From an uncultured Oscillospiraceae bacterium (GTDB lineage: Bacteria; Bacillota; Clostridia; Oscillospirales; Oscillospiraceae), in assembly GCA_934589665.1 (NCBI GenBank), contig CAKTOJ010000011.1, positions 1-27,738 on the forward strand: a DNA stretch of 27,738 nt, written 5' to 3'. Shown piece by piece: positions 1 through 7,661 of this stretch (its first letter is position 1; each line of letters begins with the position of its first letter). Below the pieces are notes generated by a model. The model did not search any database and was not told the origin of the DNA. It saw only the letters and a program-made list of their open reading frames with translations. The position numbers and the translations under genes are program-made.

Positions 1-96
1 GTGGAGGAAACCGTAAAGCGTGATGAAAACGGGCATATTACGTTTGCCTATTTAGACGTGGAATTTGAGGGATTTGCGTTCCACCTGACGTACTGA
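1..96 (+). CDS. 3' end of an unidentified protein (partial)
   Basis: Frame 1 is open from the window edge to TGA at 94-96 and encodes a 31-residue tail ending in FEGFAFHLTY. The alternating polar/hydrophobic pattern looks like a beta-strand-rich C-terminus. The family is not recognisable from this fragment. Base 1 is in a GTG codon, so a tiny independent ORF cannot be excluded, but no ribosome binding site can be seen. A T-rich hairpin downstream (141-204) could end its transcript. Confidence 0.45.
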   Translation: MEETVKRDENGHITFAYLDVEFEGFAFHLTY

Positions 97-105
97 TCCA
101 ACTGC

Positions 106-242
106 GCTTTTCTGCAAAAAACGTCTAATAAAAGGACTGAATATGGACGGCTTATGGTCAAAATGCGTGGATATAGCATGCATTTTGTCGTAAGCCGGCC
201 ATATTTTTATGTGTTTTTGCCTTGCATTTTTTCCAGAAAAGC
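106..242. repeat. nested inverted repeat / long hairpin upstream of korD
   Basis: Outer arms 106-121 and 227-242 are inverted copies matching at 15 of 16 positions. Inside them, 141-166 pairs with 180-204: ATATGG/CCATAT, CGGCTTA/TAAGCCG, three weaker pairs (two are G-U type), then CAAAATGC/GCATTTTG. That gives about 24 bp with one mismatch and one bulge around a 13-nt loop (167-179). The inner right arm runs into a T-rich stretch at 204-218, so the inner hairpin may be the terminator of the upstream gene. The AT-rich composition contrasts with the GC-rich genes around it. A MITE-like element or an RNA regulatory structure is also possible. No coding function is seen. Confidence 0.65.
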
Positions 243-273
243 TTACATATTTTCCGACAAAAGGGAAAACGAA

Positions 274-302
274 TTGACAATTGAAAACGTGCGCGGTAAT
301 GT
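274..302 (+). promoter_or_regulatory. candidate sigma-A promoter for the kor operon
   Basis: A perfect -35 box TTGACA (274-279) lies 17 bp from a poor -10 TAATGT (297-302). A 10-bp palindrome, ATGTGCACAT (299-308), overlaps the -10 and could be an operator. The spacer contains TGAAAACG, which resembles half of a catabolite-responsive element; this is weak. The weak -10 suggests an activator or another start site. Confidence 0.4.
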
Positions 303-379
303 GCACATGCATGAAAACCCTTTCAAAATCATACGTGCAAAATCAAACCATTCGGAACAACAATTAAGGAGCTGTGACA

Positions 380-580
380 ATGAGCAAGGAAATCAAAATC
401 ACGATCAGCGAAAAGCGCTGCAAGCAGTGCGGTATCTGCTCAGCACTTTGTCCGAAGCACGTTTTCGATCAGGAGACCGGCAGCGATCCGGTCGTGGCCC
501 GCATCGAAGACTGCATCGGCTGCAAGCTTTGCGAACTCAGATGCCCTGATTTCGCCATCGACGTGGAGGTACAGAAATGA
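380..580 (+). CDS. korD: 2-oxoacid:ferredoxin oxidoreductase, delta subunit (2x[4Fe-4S] ferredoxin-like)
   Basis: This 66-residue protein carries two CxxCxxCxxxCP motifs (C14, C17, C20, C24 and C45, C48, C51, C55), which bind two [4Fe-4S] clusters. It is the electron-exit subunit, passing electrons from the thiamine-bound intermediate to soluble ferredoxin in the cytoplasm. The ATG at 380 is chosen because AAGGAG (366-371) sits 8 nt upstream; an in-frame GTG at 374 is too close to that site. The stop overlaps the next start (ATGA at 577-580), so translation is coupled to the alpha subunit. The D-A-B-C order is the one known for four-subunit 2-oxoglutarate oxidoreductases such as Helicobacter OorDABC. 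The family is sure; the substrate is not. Confidence 0.92.
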   Translation: MSKEIKITISEKRCKQCGICSALCPKHVFDQETGSDPVVARIEDCIGCKLCELRCPDFAIDVEVQK

Positions 581-1725
581 GAACCAACGAACATAAGGTA
601 TTTCTGGAAGGCAACGACGCGATCGTTGCCGGTGCTATGGCCGCCGGCGCCAAGTTCTATGCCGGTTATCCCATCTCTCCGAGTTCTGAGGTCGCCGAGG
701 GTTCTTCCCGCGAGCTGCCCAAGAACGGCGGTCTGTACGTGCAGATGGAGGACGAGATCTCCTCTATGGCGGCTATGCTCGGCGCTTCTCTCGCCGGCAA
801 GAAGGCATACACTGCCACTTCCGGCCCGGGCTTCTCTCTGATGCAGGAGAACCTCGGCCTCGGCATCATGTCCGAGCTGCCCTGCGTGATCGTTGACGTT
901 CAGCGCTCCGGCCCCTCCACCGGTGCTGCCACCAAGCCCGCACAGGCCGACCTGATGCAGGCGCGCTACGGTGTGCACGGCGACCACAGCATCATCGCCA
1001 TCAGCCCCTCCTCCGTGCAGGACTGCTTTGACCTGACCATCACCGCTTTCAACCTCGCTGAGAAGTACCGTACCCCGGTCGTCTTCCTCGCTGATGAGGT
1101 CATCGGCCATCTGCGTGAGAGCGCGACGTTCTACACTCCCGATCCCAGCGAGATCATCAACCGCGCGACTCCTCCCGAGGGCACCAAGCAGGCGGACTTC
1201 CGTCCCTACGGCTATTCCACCAACATGCCCGTTCCCATGACCTATGTCGGCGATCCCGAGCTGCTCATGCGCACCACCGGTTCCACCCATGACGAAAAGG
1301 GCGAGTTCGGCCCCAACCCCGCCAACATCAACCGCGTGACCCACTATCTGACCGACAAGATCGAGAAGAACGTGGACGATATCACCATCACCCGCTCCTA
1401 TAAGCTCGATGATGCCGACGTCGTCATCATCTCCTTCGGCTGCTCCGTCCGCAGCTCCATCACCGCAGTGGACAAGCTGCGCGAGAAAGGCGTCAAGGCC
1501 GGTATGCTCCAGCTCGTTACCGTCTGGCCCATGCCCGAAAAGGAGATCCGTGCGGCGCTCAAGCAGGCCAAGACCGTTGTGGTGGCTGAGCTCAACCTCG
1601 GTCAGCTCGCCGGCGAAGTCCGCAAGTTCAACGACTATGGCTGCAAGGTCGTTCAGGCCAACCGTACCGACGGTATGCTCATCACCCCGCAGCAGATCAT
1701 CGACAGTTATGAGGAGGAGAAGTAA
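577..1725 (+). CDS. korA: 2-oxoacid:ferredoxin oxidoreductase, alpha subunit
   Basis: This 382-residue protein carries the PFOR domain I/II pair without a fused gamma domain. The motif GYPISPSSEVAE near residues 28-39 is the KorA/VorB signature that helps form the 2-oxoacid and thiamine pyrophosphate site, and SGPGFSLMQE near residues 82-91 is equally typical. With the beta subunit it decarboxylates a 2-oxoacid to acyl-CoA. Branched-chain (Vor) and 2-oxoglutarate (Kor) enzymes share this architecture, so the substrate cannot be read from sequence alone; 2-oxobutyrate is plausible from context. Almost all of its lysines use AAG, suggesting strong codon selection and high expression. Confidence 0.93.
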   Translation: MRTNEHKVFLEGNDAIVAGAMAAGAKFYAGYPISPSSEVAEGSSRELPKNGGLYVQMEDEISSMAAMLGASLAGKKAYTATSGPGFSLMQENLGLGIMSELPCVIVDVQRSGPSTGAATKPAQADLMQARYGVHGDHSIIAISPSSVQDCFDLTITAFNLAEKYRTPVVFLADEVIGHLRESATFYTPDPSEIINRATPPEGTKQADFRPYGYSTNMPVPMTYVGDPELLMRTTGSTHDEKGEFGPNPANINRVTHYLTDKIEKNVDDITITRSYKLDDADVVIISFGCSVRSSITAVDKLREKGVKAGMLQLVTVWPMPEKEIRAALKQAKTVVVAELNLGQLAGEVRKFNDYGCKVVQANRTDGMLITPQQIIDSYEEEK

Positions 1726-1727
1726 TC

Positions 1728-2543
1728 ATGGCCAGTTATAAGGATTATATGCTTTTTGACAAGCTCCCCCATACCTGGTGCGCAGGCTGCGGCCACGGCA
1801 TTGTTCTTCAGTCCATTGCCGCCTGCCTTGCCGAACAGGGCTGGGATAAGCACGACATCGCTCTCGTTTCCGGTATCGGCTGCTTCGGCCGTGTGGACGA
1901 CTATCTGGACATCAACTGCATGCACGTGACCCACGGCCGCGCGCTGGCCGCTGCGACCGGCGTTGCGCTGGGCAACCCCAATCTGCATGTTCTTGTCACC
2001 ATGGGTGACGGCGACGGCGCGACCATCGGCGGCAACCACCTGATCCACTGCGCGCGCCGCAACATCAACCTGACCGCGATCGTTTCCAACAACTACAACT
2101 ACGGCCAGACCGGCGGCCAGTATTCCGCCACCACGCCGGAGAAGAGCATCACCACGACTTCTCCCTACGGCCACATCGAGCCGAACTTCGACCTGTGCAA
2201 GCTCGTTGCTGCGGCCGGCGCTTCTTATGTTGCCCGTGCCACGACCTACAACCCCGTCCAGATGCGCAAGCTCATCATCGACGGTATGAACACCAAGGGC
2301 TTTGCCATGATCGAGGTCATGTCCGCCTGCCCGACCCACTACGGCCGCTACAACAAGCAGGGCGAGGCCGCTCGCATGATGAAGTTGATGAACGAGCAGA
2401 GTGTTCCTGTTGAAAAGGCCAACAAGATGACCGAAGAGGAGCTTGAGGGCAAGATCATCACCGGCTGCCTCGTCAACAAGCCCCGCGAGGACTATTACAC
2501 CAAGTATAAGCGCATCATTGACGCGCAGAGCGTGGAGGGTTAA
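1728..2543 (+). CDS. korB: 2-oxoacid:ferredoxin oxidoreductase, beta subunit (TPP-binding)
   Basis: This 271-residue protein holds the thiamine pyrophosphate/Mg motif GDGDG at 93-97, followed by NN at 121-122. Cysteines C18, C21 (CAGCG), C52 (GIGC) and C201 (SACPTHYGR) match the four ligands of the proximal [4Fe-4S] cluster in two-domain 2-oxoacid oxidoreductases. It carries the catalytic cofactor and the first electron relay. The ATG follows the korA stop by 2 nt with GAGGAG just upstream, so it is in the same operon. The segment NYGQTGGQYS corresponds to the mobile plug segment that contacts substrate; it is not diagnostic enough to choose between 2-oxoglutarate, branched-chain or 2-oxobutyrate. 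Confidence 0.93.
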   Translation: MASYKDYMLFDKLPHTWCAGCGHGIVLQSIAACLAEQGWDKHDIALVSGIGCFGRVDDYLDINCMHVTHGRALAAATGVALGNPNLHVLVTMGDGDGATIGGNHLIHCARRNINLTAIVSNNYNYGQTGGQYSATTPEKSITTTSPYGHIEPNFDLCKLVAAAGASYVARATTYNPVQMRKLIIDGMNTKGFAMIEVMSACPTHYGRYNKQGEAARMMKLMNEQSVPVEKANKMTEEELEGKIITGCLVNKPREDYYTKYKRIIDAQSVEG

Positions 2544-2546
2544 ACA

Positions 2547-3080
2547 ATGAAAACTGAAATCGTACTCAGCGGCGTCGGCGGCCAGGGTCTGATCTCCACC
2601 GGCGAGATCATGTGTCAGGCGGCTGCCCTGTTTGAAGATGGCCTCAACGCCACTCTGACCGCGTCCTACGGCTCCGAGACCCGCGGCACCTTTACCAAGA
2701 CTGACGTCATCATCTCTGATGAGCCTATCGGCTACCCCAACGTGGAGAGCCCCGACATCATCCTCTGCCTTGCGCAGGTCGCTTACGATAAGTATGTCGA
2801 CAAGTTCGGTGATCACACCAAGATCTTCTACGATACCGAGATGGTCAAGCCCGCCGAGGGCGCCAAGGGCGAGCACATCGGCTATGACTTCCGTGCCATG
2901 AGTATTGAGCTGGGCAATATGCAGACCATGAACACCATCGCTCTCGGTCTGATGATGAAGCGCTGCGGCCTGCTCCACAAGGAGAGCGTTATGAAGGCCT
3001 TCGCACACCGCTTCGCTGGCAAGGATAAGGTTGTTGCCATCAACGGTAAGGCTCTCGACCTCGGCCTGAGCCTGGATTAA
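2547..3080 (+). CDS. korC: 2-oxoacid:ferredoxin oxidoreductase, gamma subunit
   Basis: This 177-residue protein starts with the gamma-domain signature SGVGGQGLISTGEI (residues 8-21) and has the ASYGSETRGT segment near residues 40-49, as in KorC/PorC. The domain closes over and helps bind coenzyme A. It begins 3 nt after korB and completes a D-A-B-C set. A 43-bp gap with AAAGGAG and no visible terminator leads to the hydroxyacid dehydrogenase, so the two are probably cotranscribed. Confidence 0.92.
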   Translation: MKTEIVLSGVGGQGLISTGEIMCQAAALFEDGLNATLTASYGSETRGTFTKTDVIISDEPIGYPNVESPDIILCLAQVAYDKYVDKFGDHTKIFYDTEMVKPAEGAKGEHIGYDFRAMSIELGNMQTMNTIALGLMMKRCGLLHKESVMKAFAHRFAGKDKVVAINGKALDLGLSLD

Positions 3081-3123
3081 TCCTGAAATAACGTATACGG
3101 ATCTTTTGTAAAGGAGTAGCACG

Positions 3124-4164
3124 ATGAAATATCCTGTTGAACAAATTCGCAGCTTCTGCGAGCAGGTTTGGGAAAAGGCCGGTCTCTCTCACGAGAACGC
3201 CGCGACCTGTGTTGACGTTCTGCTTGCAGCTGACCTGCGCGGCCAGCGCACCCACGGCACGACGCACATGAAGGACTATTGCGACCGCATGCTCAAGGGC
3301 ACTGCGACCAATGGCGAGGACATGGACATCAAGCAGACCTCTCCCACCTCCTTTGTGGTTGATGCCAAGCACGCTGTCGGCATGGTCGCCGCGCCGATCG
3401 TGATGAACAAGTGCATCGAGCAGGCCAAGGAGTCCGGCGCCTGCTTTGCCTCTGTCCACAACGGCTGCCACTATGGTCTGGGCGCTTATTACCCCATGAT
3501 GGCCATGAAGGAAGGCATGATCGGCTTCAGCTTTGCCAACGCTCCCGCACTGGTCGCTCCGTTCGGCGGCGCTGATCCGCTGCTCGGCACGAACCCGATC
3601 TCCATTGCCATCCCCGCTGAGAAGCACCCCAATCTGGTTCTGGATATTGCCACCAGCGTTGCAGCCAAGGGCTTTATCGCGCTGGCGATGAAGGAAGGCC
3701 GCGACATTCCTCTGGGCTGGGCACTGGACGAGAACGGCGCGCCCACCACGGATGCAGCTGCCGCCAACAAGGGCGTTCTGCTGCCCTTCGGTGCGCACAA
3801 GGGCTATGCCTTTGAGCTGATCGTCTCCATCCTTTCCTACGCGCTCAGCGGCTCTGACATGGATGTTGACATCCCGCGCTTCTTCGAGTGCACGGATAAG
3901 ATGACGAACGTCGGCTACTTCATGGGTTGCATCGACATTTCCAAGTACTGCTCCCTCGACGATTTCAAGAAGCGTGTTGACGCGCTCTTTGACGTGATCA
4001 AGGCCTGCCGTCCCGCTGTCGGCTCCAAGGGCGTTCTGATCCCGGGCGAGATCGAGGACAACAAGACCAAGCTCGCGCTGGAGGAGGGTATCGATCTCTC
4101 CGAGGCCACCCTGAACGATTTCAAGGAAATGGCAAAGACCTTCGGCGTGGAGTACACCTTCTGA
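3124..4164 (+). CDS. LDH2/malate-type NAD(P)-dependent 2-hydroxyacid dehydrogenase
   Basis: This 346-residue protein belongs to the Ldh_2 (YbiC/ComC/AllD) fold, not the Rossmann LDH fold. Family landmarks in order are DLRGQRTHGT (usual DLRGxxSHG, with the catalytic histidine), NGCHYGLGAYY, GTNPISIAIP, LDIATSVAAKG and GWALDENGAPTTD followed by LPFGAHKGYAFEL. It interconverts a 2-oxoacid and a 2-hydroxyacid with NAD(P)H in the cytoplasm. Known members use malate, lactate, sulfolactate or ureidoglycolate, so the substrate is open. Placement right after the kor genes suggests it takes the same 2-oxoacid as an electron sink. AAAGGAG precedes the ATG, and a strong terminator follows. Confidence 0.85.
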   Translation: MKYPVEQIRSFCEQVWEKAGLSHENAATCVDVLLAADLRGQRTHGTTHMKDYCDRMLKGTATNGEDMDIKQTSPTSFVVDAKHAVGMVAAPIVMNKCIEQAKESGACFASVHNGCHYGLGAYYPMMAMKEGMIGFSFANAPALVAPFGGADPLLGTNPISIAIPAEKHPNLVLDIATSVAAKGFIALAMKEGRDIPLGWALDENGAPTTDAAAANKGVLLPFGAHKGYAFELIVSILSYALSGSDMDVDIPRFFECTDKMTNVGYFMGCIDISKYCSLDDFKKRVDALFDVIKACRPAVGSKGVLIPGEIEDNKTKLALEEGIDLSEATLNDFKEMAKTFGVEYTF

Positions 4165-4192
4165 TTATGCAAACGACCTCGTCATGAGGTGG

Positions 4193-4233
4193 GGGCTGCG
4201 CAGGGATCTTGCCACCTGCGCAGCCCTGTTTTT
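4193..4233 (+). terminator. rho-independent terminator after the kor-ldh operon
   Basis: Arms 4193-4204 and 4215-4226 form a perfect 12-bp GC-rich stem around a 10-nt loop, followed by TGTTTTT (4227-4233). It separates the kor/dehydrogenase operon from the CoA-transferase. Confidence 0.9.
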
Positions 4234-4285
4234 CAACTGCGGCGGACGAAAAAGCAAAAGCCGCGCCGCCTGAAAAAATTTACTG

Positions 4286-4315
4286 TTGCAATTTTCGACA
4301 TTTTTTTCATATAAT
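4286..4315 (+). promoter_or_regulatory. candidate sigma-A promoter for the CoA-transferase
   Basis: TTGCAA (4286-4291), an 18-bp AT-rich spacer and a perfect TATAAT (4310-4315). A second TATAAT at 4378-4383 lacks a clear -35 box. The first would give a leader of roughly 85-90 nt containing the hairpin at 4341-4368. Confidence 0.5.
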
Positions 4316-4340
4316 CATGATATCGGCACATCTGCCGCTA

Positions 4341-4368
4341 TCCGGCAGGGATGGAACATCCCGCCGGA
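4341..4368. repeat. strong hairpin in the CoA-transferase leader
   Basis: TCCGGC (4341-4346) and GGGATG (4348-4353) pair with CATCCC (4357-4362) and GCCGGA (4363-4368), leaving a bulged A at 4347 and a GAA loop. No U-tract follows, so it is not a classical terminator. It may stabilise the transcript, act as an attenuator or be a dimer-binding operator. Confidence 0.6.
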
Positions 4369-4408
4369 CACCGACATTATAATATTGAAACAGAAAGAGG
4401 ATACTGCT

Positions 4409-5728
4409 ATGCAAGAGCATCAGATCAAATATGTTACGCCGGAGGAGGCCGTTAAGGCCGTGCAGTCCGGCGACTGGGTGGACTACGGTTTCGGCGCCGG
4501 CTTCCCGGAGCTGCTGGATAAGGCGCTTGCTGCGCGCAAGGGCGAGGTGAAAGATGTCAAGGTCCGCGGCGGCCTTGTGATCCGTCCGCGCATCGAAGTC
4601 GTGGAGAGCGACACCGAGCAGGAGAGCTTTACCTACTACAGCTGGCACATCGGTGACTATGAGCGCAAGCTTCAGACGCGCGGCCTGGTGAAGTTCATGC
4701 CCACTATGCTGCGTTCTCTGCCTTATCTCTACCGCGACAAGCACATCCGCTGCGATGTGGCTTTTGTTCCCGTCTCTCAGCCCGACGAGCAGGGCTACTG
4801 CGGCCTTGGCATTTCCAACTATGCCTGGCGCACGATCTTTGAGAGCGCCCGCACGGTCATCTTCGAGATCAATGAGCACTACCCCAGGCTACAGGGCGTC
4901 AACGGCTCTCACCGCGTCCATCTCTCCGAGGCGGACTATGTTGTTGAGGGTACGCATGAGCCGCTGCCTGTGCGCTCCTACCGCGATCCGAGCGAGACGG
5001 ATATCGCCATCGCCAAGCTGGTTGTCGATCAGATCCCCGACGGCGCGGTGCTTTCCCTCGGTGTGGGCGGCGTGCCGTACACCGTGGCAAAGATGCTTGC
5101 CGAGTCCGATAAGAAGGACCTCGGTTGCCACACCGGCACGATCAGCGACGCATTCCTTGAGCTCTATAAGGCCGGCAAGCTGACCAATGCCCGCAAGGAG
5201 CTGGATGCCGGACTTTCTGCGTGGAACCTCGCTATGGGCTCTCAGGCGCTCTATGACTGGCTGGACGCAGAGCCGGACATCTTCCATCCCGGCGATTTGG
5301 ATTACATTCACTCCGTCGAGCGTATCTCCCAGCTGAGCAACGTCATCAGCATCAACGGCGGCGTGCAGCTTGACCTGATGGGTCAGGAGAATGCCGAGAG
5401 CGCCGGTACCCGTCAGCTTTCCGGCATCGGCGGCCAGATGGACTTCCTCGAGGGCGCGTTCCGCTCCAAGGGCGGCAAGGGCTTCATCTGCATCAATTCC
5501 TCCCGCGTGACCAAGGACGGCGAGCGCAAGAGCAATATCGTGGCGACCATTCCGGGCGGCAGCACGGTCTCCGCGCCGCGCACGATGATCCAGTATGTTG
5601 CGACCGAGTACGGCATTGCCTCCCTTTCCGGCAAAAGCCTGCGTGAGCGCGCCGAGGCGATGGCCTCCATCGCGCACCCCGACTTCCGCGAGGAGCTGCT
5701 CAAGTACGCACACGAGAATTTCCGCTGA
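4409..5728 (+). CDS. acetyl-CoA hydrolase/CoA-transferase family protein (butyryl/4-hydroxybutyrate CoA-transferase-like)
   Basis: This 439-residue protein matches class I CoA-transferases of the acetyl-CoA hydrolase type in length and motifs: GFGAGFPELLD near the N-terminus, FEINEHYPR near residue 155, GVGGVPYTVAKML near 218-230 and GIGGQMDF near 341-348. Such enzymes move CoA between an acyl-CoA and a free acid such as acetate. Here the segment that normally reads HTE, with the glutamate that forms the acyl/CoA thioester, reads HTG (H241, T242, G243). Either the protein belongs to a divergent clade with another nucleophile or mechanism, or transferase activity is lost. The ATG at 4409 is preferred over upstream in-frame codons, which fall in the promoter and hairpin. 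It sits just upstream of an AraC regulator with no clear terminator between. Confidence 0.85.
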   Translation: MQEHQIKYVTPEEAVKAVQSGDWVDYGFGAGFPELLDKALAARKGEVKDVKVRGGLVIRPRIEVVESDTEQESFTYYSWHIGDYERKLQTRGLVKFMPTMLRSLPYLYRDKHIRCDVAFVPVSQPDEQGYCGLGISNYAWRTIFESARTVIFEINEHYPRLQGVNGSHRVHLSEADYVVEGTHEPLPVRSYRDPSETDIAIAKLVVDQIPDGAVLSLGVGGVPYTVAKMLAESDKKDLGCHTGTISDAFLELYKAGKLTNARKELDAGLSAWNLAMGSQALYDWLDAEPDIFHPGDLDYIHSVERISQLSNVISINGGVQLDLMGQENAESAGTRQLSGIGGQMDFLEGAFRSKGGKGFICINSSRVTKDGERKSNIVATIPGGSTVSAPRTMIQYVATEYGIASLSGKSLRERAEAMASIAHPDFREELLKYAHENFR

Positions 5729-5835
5729 TGCGGCGGCCCGCCGGCGTACCGGACGGGACATATACACTGCCCGCTGACCGGAAGGCCGCGCCAGCTCGGA
5801 GCGGCCGACAGGGCTGAAACAGGAGGAGACGCTTC

Positions 5836-6645
5836 ATGAAGGACTGTTTTGAGGTCTCGAAATATTCACAGGACAGAAATCCGACGTCTCATATCCACGA
5901 GGAGTATGAGATCCTGATATCTCTGACCAACGACGGCAAATTTTTCGTGCGTGAGCGCGGCTATCAGCTGCGCTTCGGCACGCTGTTTGTGCTACCGCCG
6001 TTTGAGATCCACCGCTGCTTCTGCAAGGGAAACCAGAATTATGAGCGGTACACAATCCGTTTTCCGGCTGATATTCTGCGCCAGATGTCGACGCAGAGCA
6101 TCAGCATGGAGGAGGTGTTCGGCTCTGCGCCGCGCATCTGTCAGGTGCCGGACGAACTGCTGATGAACATGCTGCTGACGCTCTCCAGCCTGCTCAAGGA
6201 GCGGACGGGGGAGTTCGGCGAGGAGATCGAGCGCAAGATCCGGCTCGAGCAGTTCCTGCTGCTTACGGCGCGGCTGATCGAAAGTCAGGATGAGGTGATG
6301 CACCCGCTCGTCGAGAGCGACGGGCGCGTGGGCGAGGTGCTGCGGTATATCCATACGAATTACGCCAACGACATCACGCTGGAGAAAATGTCGAATGACC
6401 TCTTCATCAGCAAATCGCGTCTGAGCCAGATCTTTAAGGACGCGACGGGCTTTTCCATCGGCTCGTACATTATCATGTACCGGATCAAGCGCGCCTGCTC
6501 CCTGCTTCAGGGCGGCATGAGCGTGCAGGAGGCCGGTGAACAGGTCGGCTTCCACAACGGAACGCACTTCATCCGTGCCTTCAAGCGCCACATGGGCTGC
6601 TCGCCCGGTAAATTCGTACGCAGCGAAGGCAGCACGAAAAATTGA
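5836..6645 (+). CDS. AraC-family transcriptional regulator with N-terminal cupin domain
   Basis: This 269-residue protein has an AraC-type cupin sensor (about residues 10-90, including SHIHEEYEI and LPPFEIHRC) and a C-terminal double helix-turn-helix (about 165-265: LRYIHTNYANDITLEKMSNDL, with ISKSRLSQIFK and VGFHNGTHFIRAFKR). It probably binds a small molecule and regulates nearby promoters, for example those at 274 or 4286. AGGAGGAG precedes the ATG. It lies 107 bp after the CoA-transferase without an obvious terminator, so it may be cotranscribed and autoregulated. The ligand is unknown. Confidence 0.9.
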   Translation: MKDCFEVSKYSQDRNPTSHIHEEYEILISLTNDGKFFVRERGYQLRFGTLFVLPPFEIHRCFCKGNQNYERYTIRFPADILRQMSTQSISMEEVFGSAPRICQVPDELLMNMLLTLSSLLKERTGEFGEEIERKIRLEQFLLLTARLIESQDEVMHPLVESDGRVGEVLRYIHTNYANDITLEKMSNDLFISKSRLSQIFKDATGFSIGSYIIMYRIKRACSLLQGGMSVQEAGEQVGFHNGTHFIRAFKRHMGCSPGKFVRSEGSTKN

Positions 6646-6650
6646 ACAGC

Positions 6651-6690
6651 AAAAAAGCGCCGGCTGCCGTATGGCAGCCGGCACTTTTTT
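6651..6690. terminator. bidirectional terminator between araC-type and lysR-type genes
   Basis: A perfect 10-bp stem GCCGGCTGCC/GGCAGCCGGC (6659-6668, 6673-6682) with a GTAT loop is flanked by six A (6651-6656) and six T (6685-6690). It should work on both strands and serves the two convergent regulators. Confidence 0.92.
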
Positions 6691-6712
6691 GCCGGAAGCA
6701 GATGTGAAGCGC

Positions 6713-7606
6713 TCAAAGGTGCAGCTCGCGGTCTTTGAGAAAGGTGTCCAGCCGTTCTTCAAAGTAGCGGATATTTTCGATGCGGTTCGGTCGAGGGGCA
6801 TAGCTGATGACCTTATAGCAGATGCGGTCGGGCGGCGGATTGAACATTTCGTAGACCGATACGTTGTGGCCGTATGCGGCGGCGCTGGTTTGCAGGAAGG
6901 GGATAGCGCAGGCAGGGACAATGCACCAGACGCCGTCGGCAAAATAGTTGCAGACGTTGTACGCCGTTTCGATCTCAACGAGGGGACGGTGGCCGGGACC
7001 AAAATATGCGTCATGCCAGGCGCGGTAAGAGGTGCCCCAGTCGGTGAGCAGTTCCTTGTTCGGGTCAAGCGTCCGTGGGTCGATGACGTGGCGGTCGGTG
7101 CCAAGACAGGCAAGCAGATAATGCTTCTCTGAAAAGATGGGGACGATCCGGGCGTTTCGGCTGACGCGCTCGCGCACGGTAAAGCCAATGTCGATTGCCT
7201 GTGTTTCGACTGCGTCGATGATCGTACCGGACTGAGCGGAGTGAAGCGAGAGCATGAAGGGCTTTTCCTCGCTGATCTGGGCATACAGGTCGGCAAACAG
7301 AAAGGAGACGGTTTCCACGCTGGAGATCGACAGCACACGCTGGTGCGTGTCGTTCTTGAAGTGCGCCGTGTCGCGCGCGAGCATGAGCCAGCGCTCGGCC
7401 AGTGGAATGAATTCCATGCCGGCTTGTGTCAGCTCGAAGGACTTCTTGCCACGCGAGCGGGTGATGAGCGGCGTCGCCAGTTCCTTTTCCAGGTGGTCGA
7501 TGCGGTAGCTCAGAGTCGACTGAGAGATAAAAAGGGCGTCCGCCGCACGTGTAAAGCTCTTCTGGTCGACAAGACTGACAAAAGCTTCAATATAATTGAT
7601 ATCCAT
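6713..7606 (-). CDS. LysR-family transcriptional regulator
   Basis: This 297-residue protein has an N-terminal winged helix-turn-helix (AFVSLVDQKSFTRAADALF, then SQSTLSYRIDHLE) and a periplasmic-binding-protein-like effector domain from about residue 85. The start is the ATG at 7606 because AGAGGTGG lies about 6 nt upstream; the GTG at 7615 would overlap that site. It is divergent from the aminotransferase-symporter-dehydratase-ridA operon. Classical LysR regulators control the divergent promoter, and a perfect palindrome lies between the genes. The inducer is unknown; a 2-oxoacid or amino acid is an inference from context. Confidence 0.9.
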   Translation of the reverse strand: MDINYIEAFVSLVDQKSFTRAADALFISQSTLSYRIDHLEKELATPLITRSRGKKSFELTQAGMEFIPLAERWLMLARDTAHFKNDTHQRVLSISSVETVSFLFADLYAQISEEKPFMLSLHSAQSGTIIDAVETQAIDIGFTVRERVSRNARIVPIFSEKHYLLACLGTDRHVIDPRTLDPNKELLTDWGTSYRAWHDAYFGPGHRPLVEIETAYNVCNYFADGVWCIVPACAIPFLQTSAAAYGHNVSVYEMFNPPPDRICYKVISYAPRPNRIENIRYFEERLDTFLKDRELHL

Positions 7607-7661
7607 TGTGCCCACCTCTTCTATATTCGATAAAAGTATGCAAATCTTCCTATAAAATGTG

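Noticed and set aside
154..549. 131-codon plus-strand open frame across the korD leader
   Set aside because: It runs through the hairpin and promoter, then overlaps korD in a different frame. No ribosome site and no family; korD has the strong site and cysteine motifs.
1707..3122. 471-codon open frame on the minus strand under korB-korC
   Set aside because: It is the mirror of strongly biased GC-rich genes. It covers korB, korC and their clear motifs, has no ribosome site, and its product is His/Val/Ala-rich without a family.
4286..4408. In-frame N-terminal extension of the CoA-transferase
   Set aside because: The extension would translate the candidate promoter and leader hairpin. The family begins where the ATG at 4409 places it.
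5992..7338. 448-codon minus-strand open frame through the araC-lysR junction
   Set aside because: It crosses a strong bidirectional terminator and is out of frame with lysR, antisense to the AraC gene; low-complexity product.
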